Shown piece after piece: positions 1 through 8,165 of a DNA stretch of 27,500 bases. Location: positions 1 through 27,500 of the forward strand of contig JAJFHC010000130.1 of the NCBI GenBank assembly GCA_021775835.1, written 5' to 3'. The stretch is from Hyphomicrobiales bacterium. GTDB lineage: Bacteria; Pseudomonadota; Alphaproteobacteria; Rhizobiales; JAJFHC01. The notes beneath the pieces were generated by a model. That model saw only the letters and a program-made list of their open reading frames with translations, was not told the origin of the DNA and did no database searches. Each line of letters starts with the position of its first letter. Positions within the stretch are counted from its first letter, which is position 1. The position numbers were made by a program, and so were the translations under genes.

Positions 1-1
1 C

Positions 2-1249
2 TGGGCGATCGCCGCCAGCCCCCTGTGTTCAAAACTCTATTGTGCACCCGGCAACGGCGGAATCGAGCAGGTCGCCGAATGCCTGCCCGATGTGAACATC
101 AACGACCATGAAACAATCGTCGGACTGTGCCGTGACCTGGCCATCGATTTTGTCGTCGTGGGGCCCGAAGCGCCACTTGTGGCGGGCCTCGTGGACGTTC
201 TGGAGGCGCGAGGAATCCGGTCGTTCGGACCGAATGCCGCCGCCGCGCGGCTGGAAGGCTCAAAGGGCTTCGTGAAGGATCTGTGCGCCGAGCACGGTAT
301 TCCCACCGCCGGTTACGGGCGTTTCACACAAGCAGCACCTGCCCATGATTTTGTCAGAGCCAATGGTGCGCCCATCGTCGTCAAAGCCGATGGGCTGGCC
401 GCCGGCAAGGGCGTCATCATCGCAGGCACTGAGGCGGAGGCGAATACCGCCATCGATGACATTCTTGCAGGGCAATTCGGCGACGCCGGTGCGGAGGTGG
501 TCGTGGAAAAATTCCTCAATGGCGAAGAGGCCAGCTTCTTTGCCCTGGTTGACGGTGAAACCGCCCTGCCCCTTGCTACCGCCCAGGACCACAAACGGCT
601 CGGTGATGGCGACACGGGGCCAAATACGGGCGGCATGGGCGCTTACTCACCCGCCCCGGTGATGACCGACGAAATGTGCGACCGGGTGATGGCCGAGATC
701 ATAAACCCGACAGTTGCCGCCATGAGCAAGGCCGGCACGCCTTTCAAAGGGGTGCTGTTTGCGGGCCTCATGATCACGGACGGCGGCCCGCAACTCATCG
801 AATACAATGTGCGTTTCGGCGACCCTGAATGCCAGGTGCTGATGATGCGTCTGAAAAGCGATCTCCTGGGCGCCCTGATCGCGACCTCGGATGGCAACCT
901 CGCAGCCCACGACCTGCAGTGGCGTGATGAAGTGGCCCTGGCCGTCGTTCTGGCAGCGAAGGGATATCCGGGGAGTTACAAGAAGGATACGGCAATCGAC
1001 GGCCTGATCGAGGCGCACGCCCCCGGCAACATCGAGATCTTTCACGCGGGAACCCGCAATGACGCCGGCGTCATCCGCGCAATTGGTGGCCGTGTCCTTA
1101 ACGTCACGGCACTGGGTGCTTCGGTCGCCGACGCACAGTCCGCGGCTTACAACGCCGTCGATGCTATCGACTGGCCGGACGGGTTTTGCCGACGGGACAT
1201 TGGATGGCGGGCGATTGAACGCGAGGCATCGACGAAGGGCGAGGTTTGA
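2..1249 (+). CDS. purD: Phosphoribosylamine--glycine ligase (GAR synthetase), 5' partial
   Basis: Second step of de novo purine synthesis in the cytoplasm: ATP-dependent joining of 5-phosphoribosylamine and glycine to give GAR. The reading frame is already open at base 2 and the first visible residues ([20 protein letters not shown]) match the family about 15-20 residues after its start, so the true start lies before the window and 415 residues are visible. ATP-grasp signatures are present: [13 protein letters not shown], the [11 protein letters not shown] loop, and [12 protein letters not shown], which carries the metal-binding Glu and Asn. The C-terminal domain is complete and the stop is TGA. 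The next gene begins 35 bases downstream on the same strand, so they may be cotranscribed, though a functional link is not obvious. An apparent GTG start at 92 is internal and should not be used. Confidence 0.97.
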   Translation, partial: WAIAASPLCSKLYCAPGNGGIEQVAECLPDVNINDHETIVGLCRDLAIDFVVVGPEAPLVAGLVDVLEARGIRSFGPNAAAARLEGSKGFVKDLCAEHGIPTAGYGRFTQAAPAHDFVRANGAPIVVKADGLAAGKGVIIAGTEAEANTAIDDILAGQFGDAGAEVVVEKFLNGEEASFFALVDGETALPLATAQDHKRLGDGDTGPNTGGMGAYSPAPVMTDEMCDRVMAEIINPTVAAMSKAGTPFKGVLFAGLMITDGGPQLIEYNVRFGDPECQVLMMRLKSDLLGALIATSDGNLAAHDLQWRDEVALAVVLAAKGYPGSYKKDTAIDGLIEAHAPGNIEIFHAGTRNDAGVIRAIGGRVLNVTALGASVADAQSAAYNAVDAIDWPDGFCRRDIGWRAIEREASTKGEV

Positions 1250-1284
1250 GGGCACGCCAGCGGCTCAAGAACAGGAACCAGGTC

Positions 1285-1818
1285 ATGACAACAGGACACG
1301 TCTTCATAGCCTCCAGTATCGATGGATACATCGCTCGGCCAGACGGTGACCTTGACTGGCTGATGAAACAACCGACTGACGGCGAAGAACACGGCTATGA
1401 CGAGTTCATGAATTCGGTCGACGGTCTGATCATGGGCCGGGGCGCTTATGAGAAAGTGCTTACGTTCGGCGAATGGCCTTACATCAAACCGGTCATCGTA
1501 TTGAGCCGGACACTGACACAGGACGATCTTCGCGACGACCTCTCCGGCCGTGTGCGAATTTGCGACGCGACGCCCAACGAGATCATGGTGATGGTGGCGG
1601 ATGAAGGTTGGCAGCGCGTCTACGTCGATGGCGGAAAGATCATCCAGGCCTTTTTGAGGGATCGTCTGATCGCTGACATGCTGATTACGAGAATACCTGT
1701 TCTGTTGGGAGACGGCATTCCGCTGTTCGGATCTCTGGATGCAGACGTTGACCTCGTCCATCTGGAGACCACGACATTTGCGTCAGGTCTGGTCAGCTCA
1801 AAATATCGAGTGGTGTGA
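1285..1818 (+). CDS. RibD C-terminal / dihydrofolate reductase-like protein (YyaP/YwjB type)
   Basis: A 177-residue single-domain protein of the RibD-C/DHFR-like fold. Visible family features are the N-terminal strand and loop VFIASSIDGYIA followed by PDGDLDWL, GLIMGRGAYEKVL, the strand VIVLSRTL, VYVDGGKIIQAFL and the late PVLLGDGIPLFG. These resemble the NADPH-binding core of the reductases, but the family is mostly uncharacterised and the substrate is unknown. It is not a canonical folA and lacks the deaminase half of RibD. I chose the ATG at 1285; an in-frame TTG at 1246 overlaps the purD stop and would add 13 basic residues without family similarity. It follows purD by 35 bases. A gap of 141 bases separates it from the sugar-acid genes, so it may belong to the purD transcript. 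Confidence 0.85.
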   Translation: MTTGHVFIASSIDGYIARPDGDLDWLMKQPTDGEEHGYDEFMNSVDGLIMGRGAYEKVLTFGEWPYIKPVIVLSRTLTQDDLRDDLSGRVRICDATPNEIMVMVADEGWQRVYVDGGKIIQAFLRDRLIADMLITRIPVLLGDGIPLFGSLDADVDLVHLETTTFASGLVSSKYRVV

Positions 1819-1959
1819 TTGGGCCTGGCCCGCAACACGATCAAACTGCTTGGTTGCCGCTTTCGCTGTAGATAGATTACTTATGCATACGCGCGGCCAT
1901 ACCTTACGCGGTTCGAACAACCTTGTCTCCAGCCAGTCTTTTGAATTGTCAGTAACCCC

Positions 1960-3129
1960 ATGAAAATTACCGAAATCATCAGCCATGTGCTTCAGTACGA
2001 CCTGCCGGAAGAACTCGGATACTCCCAACAATACTACGCCAAGCGGACCGCTCACCTCGTGGAGGTACGCACCGACGAGGGCGTGACAGGCTGGGGCGAG
2101 TGTTTCGGTCCCGGCAATGTGGCGCGCGCCAACAAGGACATCGTCGAAAAAGTCATTCAGCCCCTGGTGGTCGGTCACGACCCCGTCGACCGCGATGTCA
2201 TCTGGCACAAGGTGTACAACCTGCTGCGCGATCACGGTCAGAAAGGCATGCCGCTGCAAGCGCTCTCGGGCGTCGATATCGCGTTGTGGGACATAACCGG
2301 CAAAATCACCGGCTTGCCGATCTGCAAGCTCATAGGCGGCGCCTACCGGAACCGCGTCCCGGTTTACGGTTACGGCATGATGCTGCGTCGTGAAGATGCA
2401 GCTTCCATGGTTTCCCGTTTCACTGACGAAGCCGCCGCAATCAAGGCCGCAGGATTTGCCGCGACCAAGATGAAGGTGGGTCTGGGCCCTGCAGACGACG
2501 TCAAGCTCGCCGAAGCGGTTCGCCGGGGCGTTGGCGACGGTTTTCCATTCATGGTCGATGCCAATCATTGTTACACGACCAACGATGCTTTTTATGTGGG
2601 ACGCGCCCTGGAAGACCTGGATGCCTACTGGTTCGAGGAACCGGTCGCGCCGGAGGACCTTGACGGTTACCGGGAGTTAAGGGCGGGCCTGAAGATCAAC
2701 ATCTCCGGCGGCGAGGCGGAGTTTACCCGATGGGGCTGGCGCCATCTGCTGGAGGGGCGGTGCCTCGACATCGCCCAACCGGAAGTTTGTGCCTTGGGCG
2801 GGATTACCGAGTACCTGAAGGTTCTGGCGCTTGCGCACACGCATTTCGTGCCTGTTGTGAACCATGTCTGGGGATCGGCTGTGGCGGTCGCCACCAACCT
2901 CCATCTGCTGGCGGCGATGCCGCCGTTGCCGGGCGGCCTGTTTTCCCGTGAGCCGTTGCTCGAGTTCGACACGACCGACAACAAGTTCCGTGATGACTTG
3001 TTGACCAAGCCTCTGGATATTCAGGGACAGGTTGCCCGAAACGGCGGGTTTGCGACCGTTCCCGAAGGTCCGGGCCTTGGTATCGAACCGGACGTTGCGT
3101 TCATCAAACATTTTGCAATCGACACCTGA
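1960..3129 (+). CDS. Mandelate racemase/muconate lactonizing enzyme family protein (enolase superfamily), probable sugar-acid cycloisomerase or dehydratase
   Basis: A 389-residue enolase-superfamily enzyme acting by Mg-assisted proton abstraction next to a carboxylate. The N-terminal capping domain (about 1-125) contains GWGECFGP; the barrel follows. Visible active-site residues are Lys170 and Lys172 (KMK), metal ligands Asp200, Glu226 and Glu252, and His302 in NHVWG. The partner of the His, normally Asp, is Glu275 (QPE) at the family's usual 27-residue distance. From memory the overall pattern resembles D-galactarolactone cycloisomerases more than DgoD-type galactonate dehydratase, which lacks the KxK lysines. 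dgoK begins 28 bases downstream and dgoA follows, suggesting it supplies a 2-keto-3-deoxy sugar acid or its precursor. Substrate specificity is an inference. The ATG at 1960 has only a weak ribosome site. Confidence 0.85.
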   Translation: MKITEIISHVLQYDLPEELGYSQQYYAKRTAHLVEVRTDEGVTGWGECFGPGNVARANKDIVEKVIQPLVVGHDPVDRDVIWHKVYNLLRDHGQKGMPLQALSGVDIALWDITGKITGLPICKLIGGAYRNRVPVYGYGMMLRREDAASMVSRFTDEAAAIKAAGFAATKMKVGLGPADDVKLAEAVRRGVGDGFPFMVDANHCYTTNDAFYVGRALEDLDAYWFEEPVAPEDLDGYRELRAGLKINISGGEAEFTRWGWRHLLEGRCLDIAQPEVCALGGITEYLKVLALAHTHFVPVVNHVWGSAVAVATNLHLLAAMPPLPGGLFSREPLLEFDTTDNKFRDDLLTKPLDIQGQVARNGGFATVPEGPGLGIEPDVAFIKHFAIDT

Positions 3130-3157
3130 TCGATCGCTCGAAGGGGATGTGAAAACC

Positions 3158-4087
3158 ATGACTCGCGCGGCATTTCATTGCGCCGACTGGGGCACGACGA
3201 GCTTCCGCCTCTGGTCGGTCGCGGCCGGTGGAGAGGTCCTGGCAGAGCACAGAAGTGACCAGGGAATGTCGGCATTGAAGTCCGCCGACTATGAAAACGT
3301 GCTCGAGACAGCCCTGTCCCAAATGGACGAGGCAACCGCCAACCATAATCTGCCGGTCGTGATCTGCGGCATGGCAGGAGCAGCACAAGGCTGGTTGGAG
3401 GCCCCGTATGCCGACCTGCCCACAGATCTGACATCACTGCCCTTCAAAGCCTTGCAGGTGCCGACCGCACGACGCGATGTGCGGATACTGCCCGGGCTTG
3501 CACAACGCGACGCCTCTGCGCCCGACGTCATCAGAGGTGAGGAAACATTGCTTCTCGGGGCGATCCTGCAGCAGACTGTGCACGGCACCATATGCCTGCC
3601 CGGAACCCATTCCAAATGGGCCGAAGTCGATGCCGGCACTGTTACGGGTTTCCGGACGGCCATGACCGGTGAGGTGTATGCACTGCTGGCGAAACACTCG
3701 ACACTCGCTCATTTCTTGCCATTGACGCACGGTGCGATGGCACTTGATCCGGTGTTTGCCGGTGCCGTCCGCGACGCCATTGCTGCGCCTGAGACAATTC
3801 TGGGAATGCTGTTTTCCGTCCGCGCCACCCCTTTGCTCATGGGCAGAGAGACGGCAGCAACCATGCCGGCGCGGCTTTCCGGCCTGCTCATCGGACTGGA
3901 GATCGCCGGCATGAAGCAACGAGCCGGCAGCCGTGTCACGCTGATTTCCAAGGGCACCCTCGCCCGGAACTATACCGCTGCCCTGGCTGTTGCGGGCATA
4001 GAAATTGATCTTTACGACGCCGATGCCATGGCCCTTGCTGGATTGTGTCATGCCGCGCACGCGCTATGGGGCGACACACTGACATGA
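3158..4087 (+). CDS. dgoK: 2-dehydro-3-deoxygalactonokinase
   Basis: Phosphorylates 2-keto-3-deoxy-D-galactonate at position 6 with ATP in the De Ley-Doudoroff pathway of galactose or galactonate breakdown. The 309-residue protein shows the DgoK signatures in order: ADWGTTSFRLW (9-19), MAGAAQGWLEAPY (72-84), VIRGEETLLLG (124-134) and LPGTHSKW (147-154), then GFRTAMTGEVYALL. Length is close to the family's usual 290-310. The start at ATG 3158 is supported by a purine-rich AAGGGGA about ten bases upstream; a longer in-frame opening from 3032 overlaps the preceding gene and has no family similarity. It is followed 15 bases later by the aldolase that uses its product, so the two are almost certainly one operon. 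Confidence 0.95.
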   Translation: MTRAAFHCADWGTTSFRLWSVAAGGEVLAEHRSDQGMSALKSADYENVLETALSQMDEATANHNLPVVICGMAGAAQGWLEAPYADLPTDLTSLPFKALQVPTARRDVRILPGLAQRDASAPDVIRGEETLLLGAILQQTVHGTICLPGTHSKWAEVDAGTVTGFRTAMTGEVYALLAKHSTLAHFLPLTHGAMALDPVFAGAVRDAIAAPETILGMLFSVRATPLLMGRETAATMPARLSGLLIGLEIAGMKQRAGSRVTLISKGTLARNYTAALAVAGIEIDLYDADAMALAGLCHAAHALWGDTLT

Positions 4088-4102
4088 CAAAGGAAATGTC
4101 CG

Positions 4103-4756
4103 ATGACTGAGTCGACTGAATGGCGGAATTTTGACCGAAAGCTCGTGGCCATTCTGCGCGGGATCCAGCCTCATGAGGTCCCCGACATCGTGTCCGGCCT
4201 GATTGAGAGCGGCTTCCGGGCTATCGAAGTGCCGCTGAATTCGCCGGATCCGTTCCGCTCGATTGAAGCGGCCGTAAGGGCCGGCGAACCACTGACCCCC
4301 GGTTCCTGTCTGATTGGTGCAGGAACCGTGCTTTCGTCGGAGGATGCCCGTCGGGTTAAATCGTGCGGCGGAAACCTGGTTGTCTCCCCGAACGTCGATC
4401 CGGCAGTCATCGGGGAAACCGTTTCGTCCGGCATGGTCAGCTTGCCCGGCGTGTTCACGGCCTCCGAAGCCTTGCTGGCCGTGGCTTCAGGGGCGACCGC
4501 GCTCAAGTTCTTTCCAGCATCGATTCTGGGTGCCGGCGGCATTCGCGCGATACAGGCGGTTTTGCCGGATGACACAGAGGTTTGCGCCGTTGGCGGTGTC
4601 GGTTTGGAAGATTTTCCGATCTATATGAAGGTGGGCATATCTGCATTCGGCCTGGGCTCGGTGCTCTATGCGCCATCCATGTCAGCGGACGATGTGATCC
4701 ACAACGCCCGAGCCGTGATCGAAGCCTATGACCTTGCGCTTGCTCGAGCCGACTGA
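4103..4756 (+). CDS. dgoA: 2-dehydro-3-deoxy-6-phosphogalactonate aldolase
   Basis: Class I aldolase that cleaves 2-keto-3-deoxy-6-phosphogalactonate into pyruvate and glyceraldehyde 3-phosphate. The 217-residue protein is a complete KDPG/KDPGal aldolase barrel: VAILRGI (15-21), Glu42 in AIEVPLNSP, GAGTV (72-76), SPNVDP (95-100), and the Schiff-base Lys135 in ALKFFPA. The ending AFGLGSVLYAPS is typical of the DgoA branch rather than the Eda branch. The ATG at 4103 is preceded by AAAGGAAA at a good distance. It lies 15 bases after dgoK. No sugar transporter, dehydrogenase or GntR/IclR regulator is next to the module, so the substrate must be fed in from elsewhere on the chromosome. Confidence 0.95.
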   Translation: MTESTEWRNFDRKLVAILRGIQPHEVPDIVSGLIESGFRAIEVPLNSPDPFRSIEAAVRAGEPLTPGSCLIGAGTVLSSEDARRVKSCGGNLVVSPNVDPAVIGETVSSGMVSLPGVFTASEALLAVASGATALKFFPASILGAGGIRAIQAVLPDDTEVCAVGGVGLEDFPIYMKVGISAFGLGSVLYAPSMSADDVIHNARAVIEAYDLALARAD

Positions 4757-4861
4757 ACTGGCTACTGCATCCGGCGATCTTGGTCAGGGGCAAGGACACT
4801 TTGCCTAACAGTTTCGAGTTTTCTTGCCCTTACGTCCAAATTGCGTAAACCTGCCGGCACC

Positions 4862-5953
4862 ATGAGCGACAGCAGAATCAACAGACAGGCGGAGTTTTCC
4901 GGAACGCGGGCGGTGACAGTGGGCTATGAACTCGACGATGTTCGACTTGAAACTTATATGTCTGGTCACGTGGACGGATTTTCGGGGCCCATCACAGTCG
5001 AACAGTTCAAGGGCGGACAGTCCAATCCGACCTATCTGGTCTCGACGCCGGGTGAAAAATACGTACTGCGGCGCAAACCTCCGGGCAAACTGCTGCCGTC
5101 GGCCCACGCGGTCGACCGGGAGTACCGGGTCATCAGCGCGCTTTACGACGCGGGATTTCCTGTCGCCAGGCCTTATTGCCTGTGCGCAGACGACGCCGTG
5201 GTCGGAACCATGTTCTACATTATGGCCTTTGCCGACGGCCGGGTGTTCTGGGAACCGGACCTACCGGCTTCCGACAACACCGAACGCGCCGCTATCTACG
5301 ATGCCATGAATGCAACGATTGCCGCCCTGCACAGTTTCGACCCAGCAGCCCTCGGCCTCGACGATTTCGGCAAGACAGGCGGTTATGTGGCGCGCCAGAT
5401 CAAGCGGTGGTCGGGCCAGTACGAGCAGTCGAAGACCGAAACGGTCAGGGAAATGGACGGCCTGATGTCGTGGTTGCCCGATGCCTGTCCCAGCGACACA
5501 AGGACGACGCTGGTGCATGGCGATTTCCGGCTGGACAACATGATCTTCGACAAGGCGGAGCCGCGCGTGATCGCCGTGCTTGACTGGGAGTTGTCAACGC
5601 TCGGGGATCCGATCGGCGATTTCACCTATCATCTCATGCAATGGCATATGCCGCATTCGAAGACCGGTGCGGGAACCGGAAGCCTGGTCGGGCTCGACCT
5701 GGAAGGCCTCGCCATTCCGACCCTCGATCAATATGTCGACTCCTATTGCAGGCGCACCGGAATCGATGGCGTCGACAACCTCGATTTCTACTTCGCCTAT
5801 AATTTCTTCAGGCTGGCCGCCATCCTTCAGGGGATCGTCGGACGCGTCCGGGACGGCACGGCGACGAGTCCGAATGCGCCGGCGATGGCCGCTCAGGTAA
5901 GGCCACTGGCTGAAACCGCATGGGCCTACGCCAGGCGCGCAGGGGCTAACTGA
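4862..5953 (+). CDS. Phosphotransferase family protein (APH/choline kinase fold, ACAD10/11-like)
   Basis: A 363-residue protein with the aminoglycoside phosphotransferase fold. Visible kinase elements are the nucleotide-binding start GGQSNPTYLV followed by the YVLRRKPPG lysine strand, EYRVISAL, the Brenner motif HGDFRLDN with catalytic Asp221, and the metal-binding Asp241 in VLDWELSTLGDP. The arrangement and the LLPSAHAVDREYRV segment match the bacterial homologues of the kinase domain of human ACAD10/11, commonly found near fatty acid oxidation genes. That makes a hydroxyacyl or lipid-related substrate more likely than an antibiotic, but this is inference. I chose ATG 4862 over an in-frame TTG at 4841. 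The patatin gene starts 3 bases after its stop, so the two are translationally close and probably cotranscribed. Confidence 0.88.
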   Translation: MSDSRINRQAEFSGTRAVTVGYELDDVRLETYMSGHVDGFSGPITVEQFKGGQSNPTYLVSTPGEKYVLRRKPPGKLLPSAHAVDREYRVISALYDAGFPVARPYCLCADDAVVGTMFYIMAFADGRVFWEPDLPASDNTERAAIYDAMNATIAALHSFDPAALGLDDFGKTGGYVARQIKRWSGQYEQSKTETVREMDGLMSWLPDACPSDTRTTLVHGDFRLDNMIFDKAEPRVIAVLDWELSTLGDPIGDFTYHLMQWHMPHSKTGAGTGSLVGLDLEGLAIPTLDQYVDSYCRRTGIDGVDNLDFYFAYNFFRLAAILQGIVGRVRDGTATSPNAPAMAAQVRPLAETAWAYARRAGAN

Positions 5954-5956
5954 GTC

Positions 5957-6796
5957 ATGGGAAACGAACCATCCATCGGTCTGGCTTTGGGCGGCGGCGG
6001 AGCGCGGGGCCTAGCGCATGTGGTTGTTCTGGAAGCGTTTGATGAATTGGGCCTCAAGCCTGTTGCCATTGCCGGGACAAGCATCGGCGCCATGGTCGGG
6101 GCAGCTTACGCCGCCGGGCTCTCTGCCACCGACATCCGGGTCCACGTTAATGACACTCTGCGCAGTCGACGCCAGGCACTGCGCCGGATATTCTCCGAGG
6201 GTGCCGGTGGGGTGCTCGACCTGTTCAGCCTCAACCCCTTCGGTTCGGCGATCGTCGATGGTATTCCCCTGCTCAACCTGGCTCTGCCAGACGGGGTCCC
6301 GGAAGACTTTGGTTCCCTTTCGATCCCCTTTGCCGCGGTCGCGACGGACTTCTATGGGCGCCGTCAGACCGTCCTTTCCTCCGGGCCTCTGGTTCCAGCA
6401 ATCGCTGCAAGCATCGCGCTACCTGGTCTGATCTCCCCTCAGGTCATCGGCGGACGGTTGCTGATCGATGGCGGGATGGTCAATCCCCTGCCCTTCGATC
6501 AGATCGTTGACTGCGCGGACGTTGTGGTGGCCATTGATGTCACGGGTGGTCCGGTGGGCGATGGTGCCGAAATGCCGTCACGAGCCGAACTGTTGTTCAG
6601 CAGTACGCAGATCATGCAGCACCAGCTTGTGCAGGCCAATCTGAAGGATCACCCGGTGGACATACTGATCACGCCCGACATCAACAGGTTCCGCGTGCTC
6701 GAGTTTTTCAAGGCTGCAGAGATCATGGCGGCGGCGGAACCCGCCAAGGATGAGTTGAAACGGGCTCTTGACGGCATCATCACCGGCGCATCCTGA
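5957..6796 (+). CDS. Patatin-like phospholipase family protein (RssA-like)
   Basis: A 279-residue serine lipid acyl hydrolase of the patatin family. The oxyanion-hole glycine run GLALGGGGARGLAH (8-21), the nucleophile elbow GTSIG with Ser42, and the catalytic Asp171 in LLIDGGMVNPLPF are all intact, so the Ser-Asp dyad is complete. No signal peptide or membrane segment is seen, which suggests a cytoplasmic or membrane-peripheral enzyme; the natural lipid is unknown. Its start lies 3 bases after the phosphotransferase stop. Its last 17 bases overlap the end of the oppositely oriented tadA, so the two coding regions are convergent and share DNA. Confidence 0.92.
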   Translation: MGNEPSIGLALGGGGARGLAHVVVLEAFDELGLKPVAIAGTSIGAMVGAAYAAGLSATDIRVHVNDTLRSRRQALRRIFSEGAGGVLDLFSLNPFGSAIVDGIPLLNLALPDGVPEDFGSLSIPFAAVATDFYGRRQTVLSSGPLVPAIAASIALPGLISPQVIGGRLLIDGGMVNPLPFDQIVDCADVVVAIDVTGGPVGDGAEMPSRAELLFSSTQIMQHQLVQANLKDHPVDILITPDINRFRVLEFFKAAEIMAAAEPAKDELKRALDGIITGAS

Positions 6797-7250
6797 AAAA
6801 TCGCTTCAGGAGGGCCGCTGATTCCGTTTCCCGGATGCCGCCATAAACCTCCGGTGCATGATGACACGAACTTTGCGCAAAAATCCGGGGGCCGTGATCG
6901 ACGCCGCCAGACTTTTCATCCGGTGCCCCATAATAAATCCGCCTGATCCTGGCGAAGGACAGGGCCGCGGCGCACATCGGGCAGGGTTCAAGTGTCACAT
7001 AAAGATCGAGGCCGCCGATCCGTTCGGTGTCCAGCGTCCGGCAAGCCTCGCGAACAACCAGCATTTCGGCATGGGCTGTGGGATCCTTGAGTTCCAGGGT
7101 ACGGTTGCCGTCGCGCGCCACAATCCCACCATCCATATCGACGATGACAGCGCCCACCGGCACTTCGCCGCGGTCGAAGGCTTGGCTGGCTTCCTCCAGG
7201 GCAATCGCCATTGGCGACAGATCCGGCGTAACCTGGTCTGAAATTTTCAT
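6780..7250 (-). CDS. tadA: tRNA adenosine(34) deaminase
   Basis: Converts adenosine to inosine at the wobble position of tRNA-Arg(ACG), an essential step for decoding CGN codons. The protein is 156 residues from the ATG at 7250. The zinc and catalytic motif HAE (His60, Glu62) and PCPMC (Cys90, Cys93) are intact, as are VPVGAVIV and the C-terminal VYGGIRETES region typical of TadA. A longer in-frame start at 7286 would add 12 residues without similarity. It runs opposite to its neighbours, with 57 bases to the divergent rluB start, and overlaps the end of the patatin gene by 17 bases. The set tadA, rluB, rsmD forms a compact RNA-modification cluster common in alphaproteobacteria. Confidence 0.96.
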   Translation of the reverse strand: MKISDQVTPDLSPMAIALEEASQAFDRGEVPVGAVIVDMDGGIVARDGNRTLELKDPTAHAEMLVVREACRTLDTERIGGLDLYVTLEPCPMCAAALSFARIRRIYYGAPDEKSGGVDHGPRIFAQSSCHHAPEVYGGIRETESAALLKRFFRMRR

Positions 7251-7307
7251 GAACCCACGATGTGCATTCCGCATGCTTTGCGTCAAGCACTCTGATATGA
7301 AACGGCC

Positions 7308-8165
7308 ATGAACACACCGAAGACCGAAACACCGAAGGAAGAGTCTACGCCTACCGGCGAACGTATCGCCAAGGTCATAGCGAGGGCTGGATTGTGCTCG
7401 AGGAGGGACGCCGAGCGCTGGATCGAACAGGGGCGGGTTTACGTCAATGGCCGGAAACTTGGATCACCGGCACTGACCGTAACGTCCAAGGACACGATCG
7501 TCGTTGACGGCAAACCTCTGCCCAAGAACGAACCGAGTCGGATCTGGCGTTACCACAAGCCCTCAGGCCTGGTCACCAGCGCCAAAGACGAGAAAAACCG
7601 GGCAACGGTATTCGACAAAATGCCACCGGAGCTTCCCAGGGTGGTTTCCGTTGGACGACTCGATATCAACACCGAAGGGTTGTTGTTGTTGACCAATGAT
7701 GGCGGCATTGCCCGCAAGCTGGAGCTTCCGGCAACAGGCTGGCTCCGGCGCTATCGGGTCCGCGCGCACGGTTTGGTGGACCAGAAGGCGCTGGACGGCT
7801 TGCGTGACGGGGTCACGATCGACGGCATCCACTATGGCCCGGTGGAAGCTGAGTTCGAACGTAAACAAGGTGCCAACGTCTGGATAAAGTTCGCGCTTCG
7901 GGAAGGCAAGAACCGTGAAGTGAAGCGAATTCTTGAATATCTGGGTCTGAGGGTGAACCGTCTGATCCGCACGTCGTACGGGCCATTCCAGTTGGGCGAT
8001 CTCAATACAGGAGAAGTAAGGGAAGTCCCCCGTAGGGTCGTGCTCGACCAGCTTGGCGGGATGGAGCCGTCACAGGAAGGCGAAAAACGCGGCGAAAAGC
8101 CCCGACTGAGATCAAAACAAAACAAGACAGGCAAGCAACGTGCGCATCGTCGGCGGAACCCATAG
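7308..8165 (+). CDS. rluB: 23S rRNA pseudouridine synthase, RsuA/RluB family
   Basis: Isomerises a uridine to pseudouridine in 23S rRNA (position 2605 in E. coli for RluB). The 285-residue protein has an N-terminal S4 RNA-binding domain (about 18-75, with RIAKVIARAGLCSRRDAERWI and VYVNGRKL), then the catalytic domain with GRLDINTEGLLLLTND, where Asp119 is the catalytic residue. The segment EGKNREVKRILEYLGL is also typical. The C-terminal tail (about 255-285) is very basic and low in complexity, probably an RNA-contacting extension. The stop lies inside rsmD: the genes overlap by 26 bases in different frames, so rsmD translation is likely coupled. RluB and its relatives are hard to separate from sequence alone; RluB is the best guess. 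Confidence 0.9.
   Translation: MNTPKTETPKEESTPTGERIAKVIARAGLCSRRDAERWIEQGRVYVNGRKLGSPALTVTSKDTIVVDGKPLPKNEPSRIWRYHKPSGLVTSAKDEKNRATVFDKMPPELPRVVSVGRLDINTEGLLLLTNDGGIARKLELPATGWLRRYRVRAHGLVDQKALDGLRDGVTIDGIHYGPVEAEFERKQGANVWIKFALREGKNREVKRILEYLGLRVNRLIRTSYGPFQLGDLNTGEVREVPRRVVLDQLGGMEPSQEGEKRGEKPRLRSKQNKTGKQRAHRRRNP

Noticed and set aside
647..1255. A 202-codon minus-strand open frame opposite purD
   Set aside because: Antisense to the strongly conserved ATP-grasp coding region, with no family features and no ribosome site.
1854..1883. Possible promoter (TTGCCG with a weak -10) before the mandelate racemase-like gene
   Set aside because: The -10 match is poor and the spacing ambiguous; not strong enough to list as a feature.
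4788..4829. Inverted repeat GGGCAAG/CTTGCCC after dgoA as a terminator
   Set aside because: The arms are 28 bases apart and no T-tract follows the second arm directly, so I do not call it a terminator.
4862..5953. Aminoglycoside resistance gene
   Set aside because: The kinase motifs are of the APH fold, but the detailed pattern matches ACAD10/11-like proteins, and there are no mobile-element or resistance neighbours.
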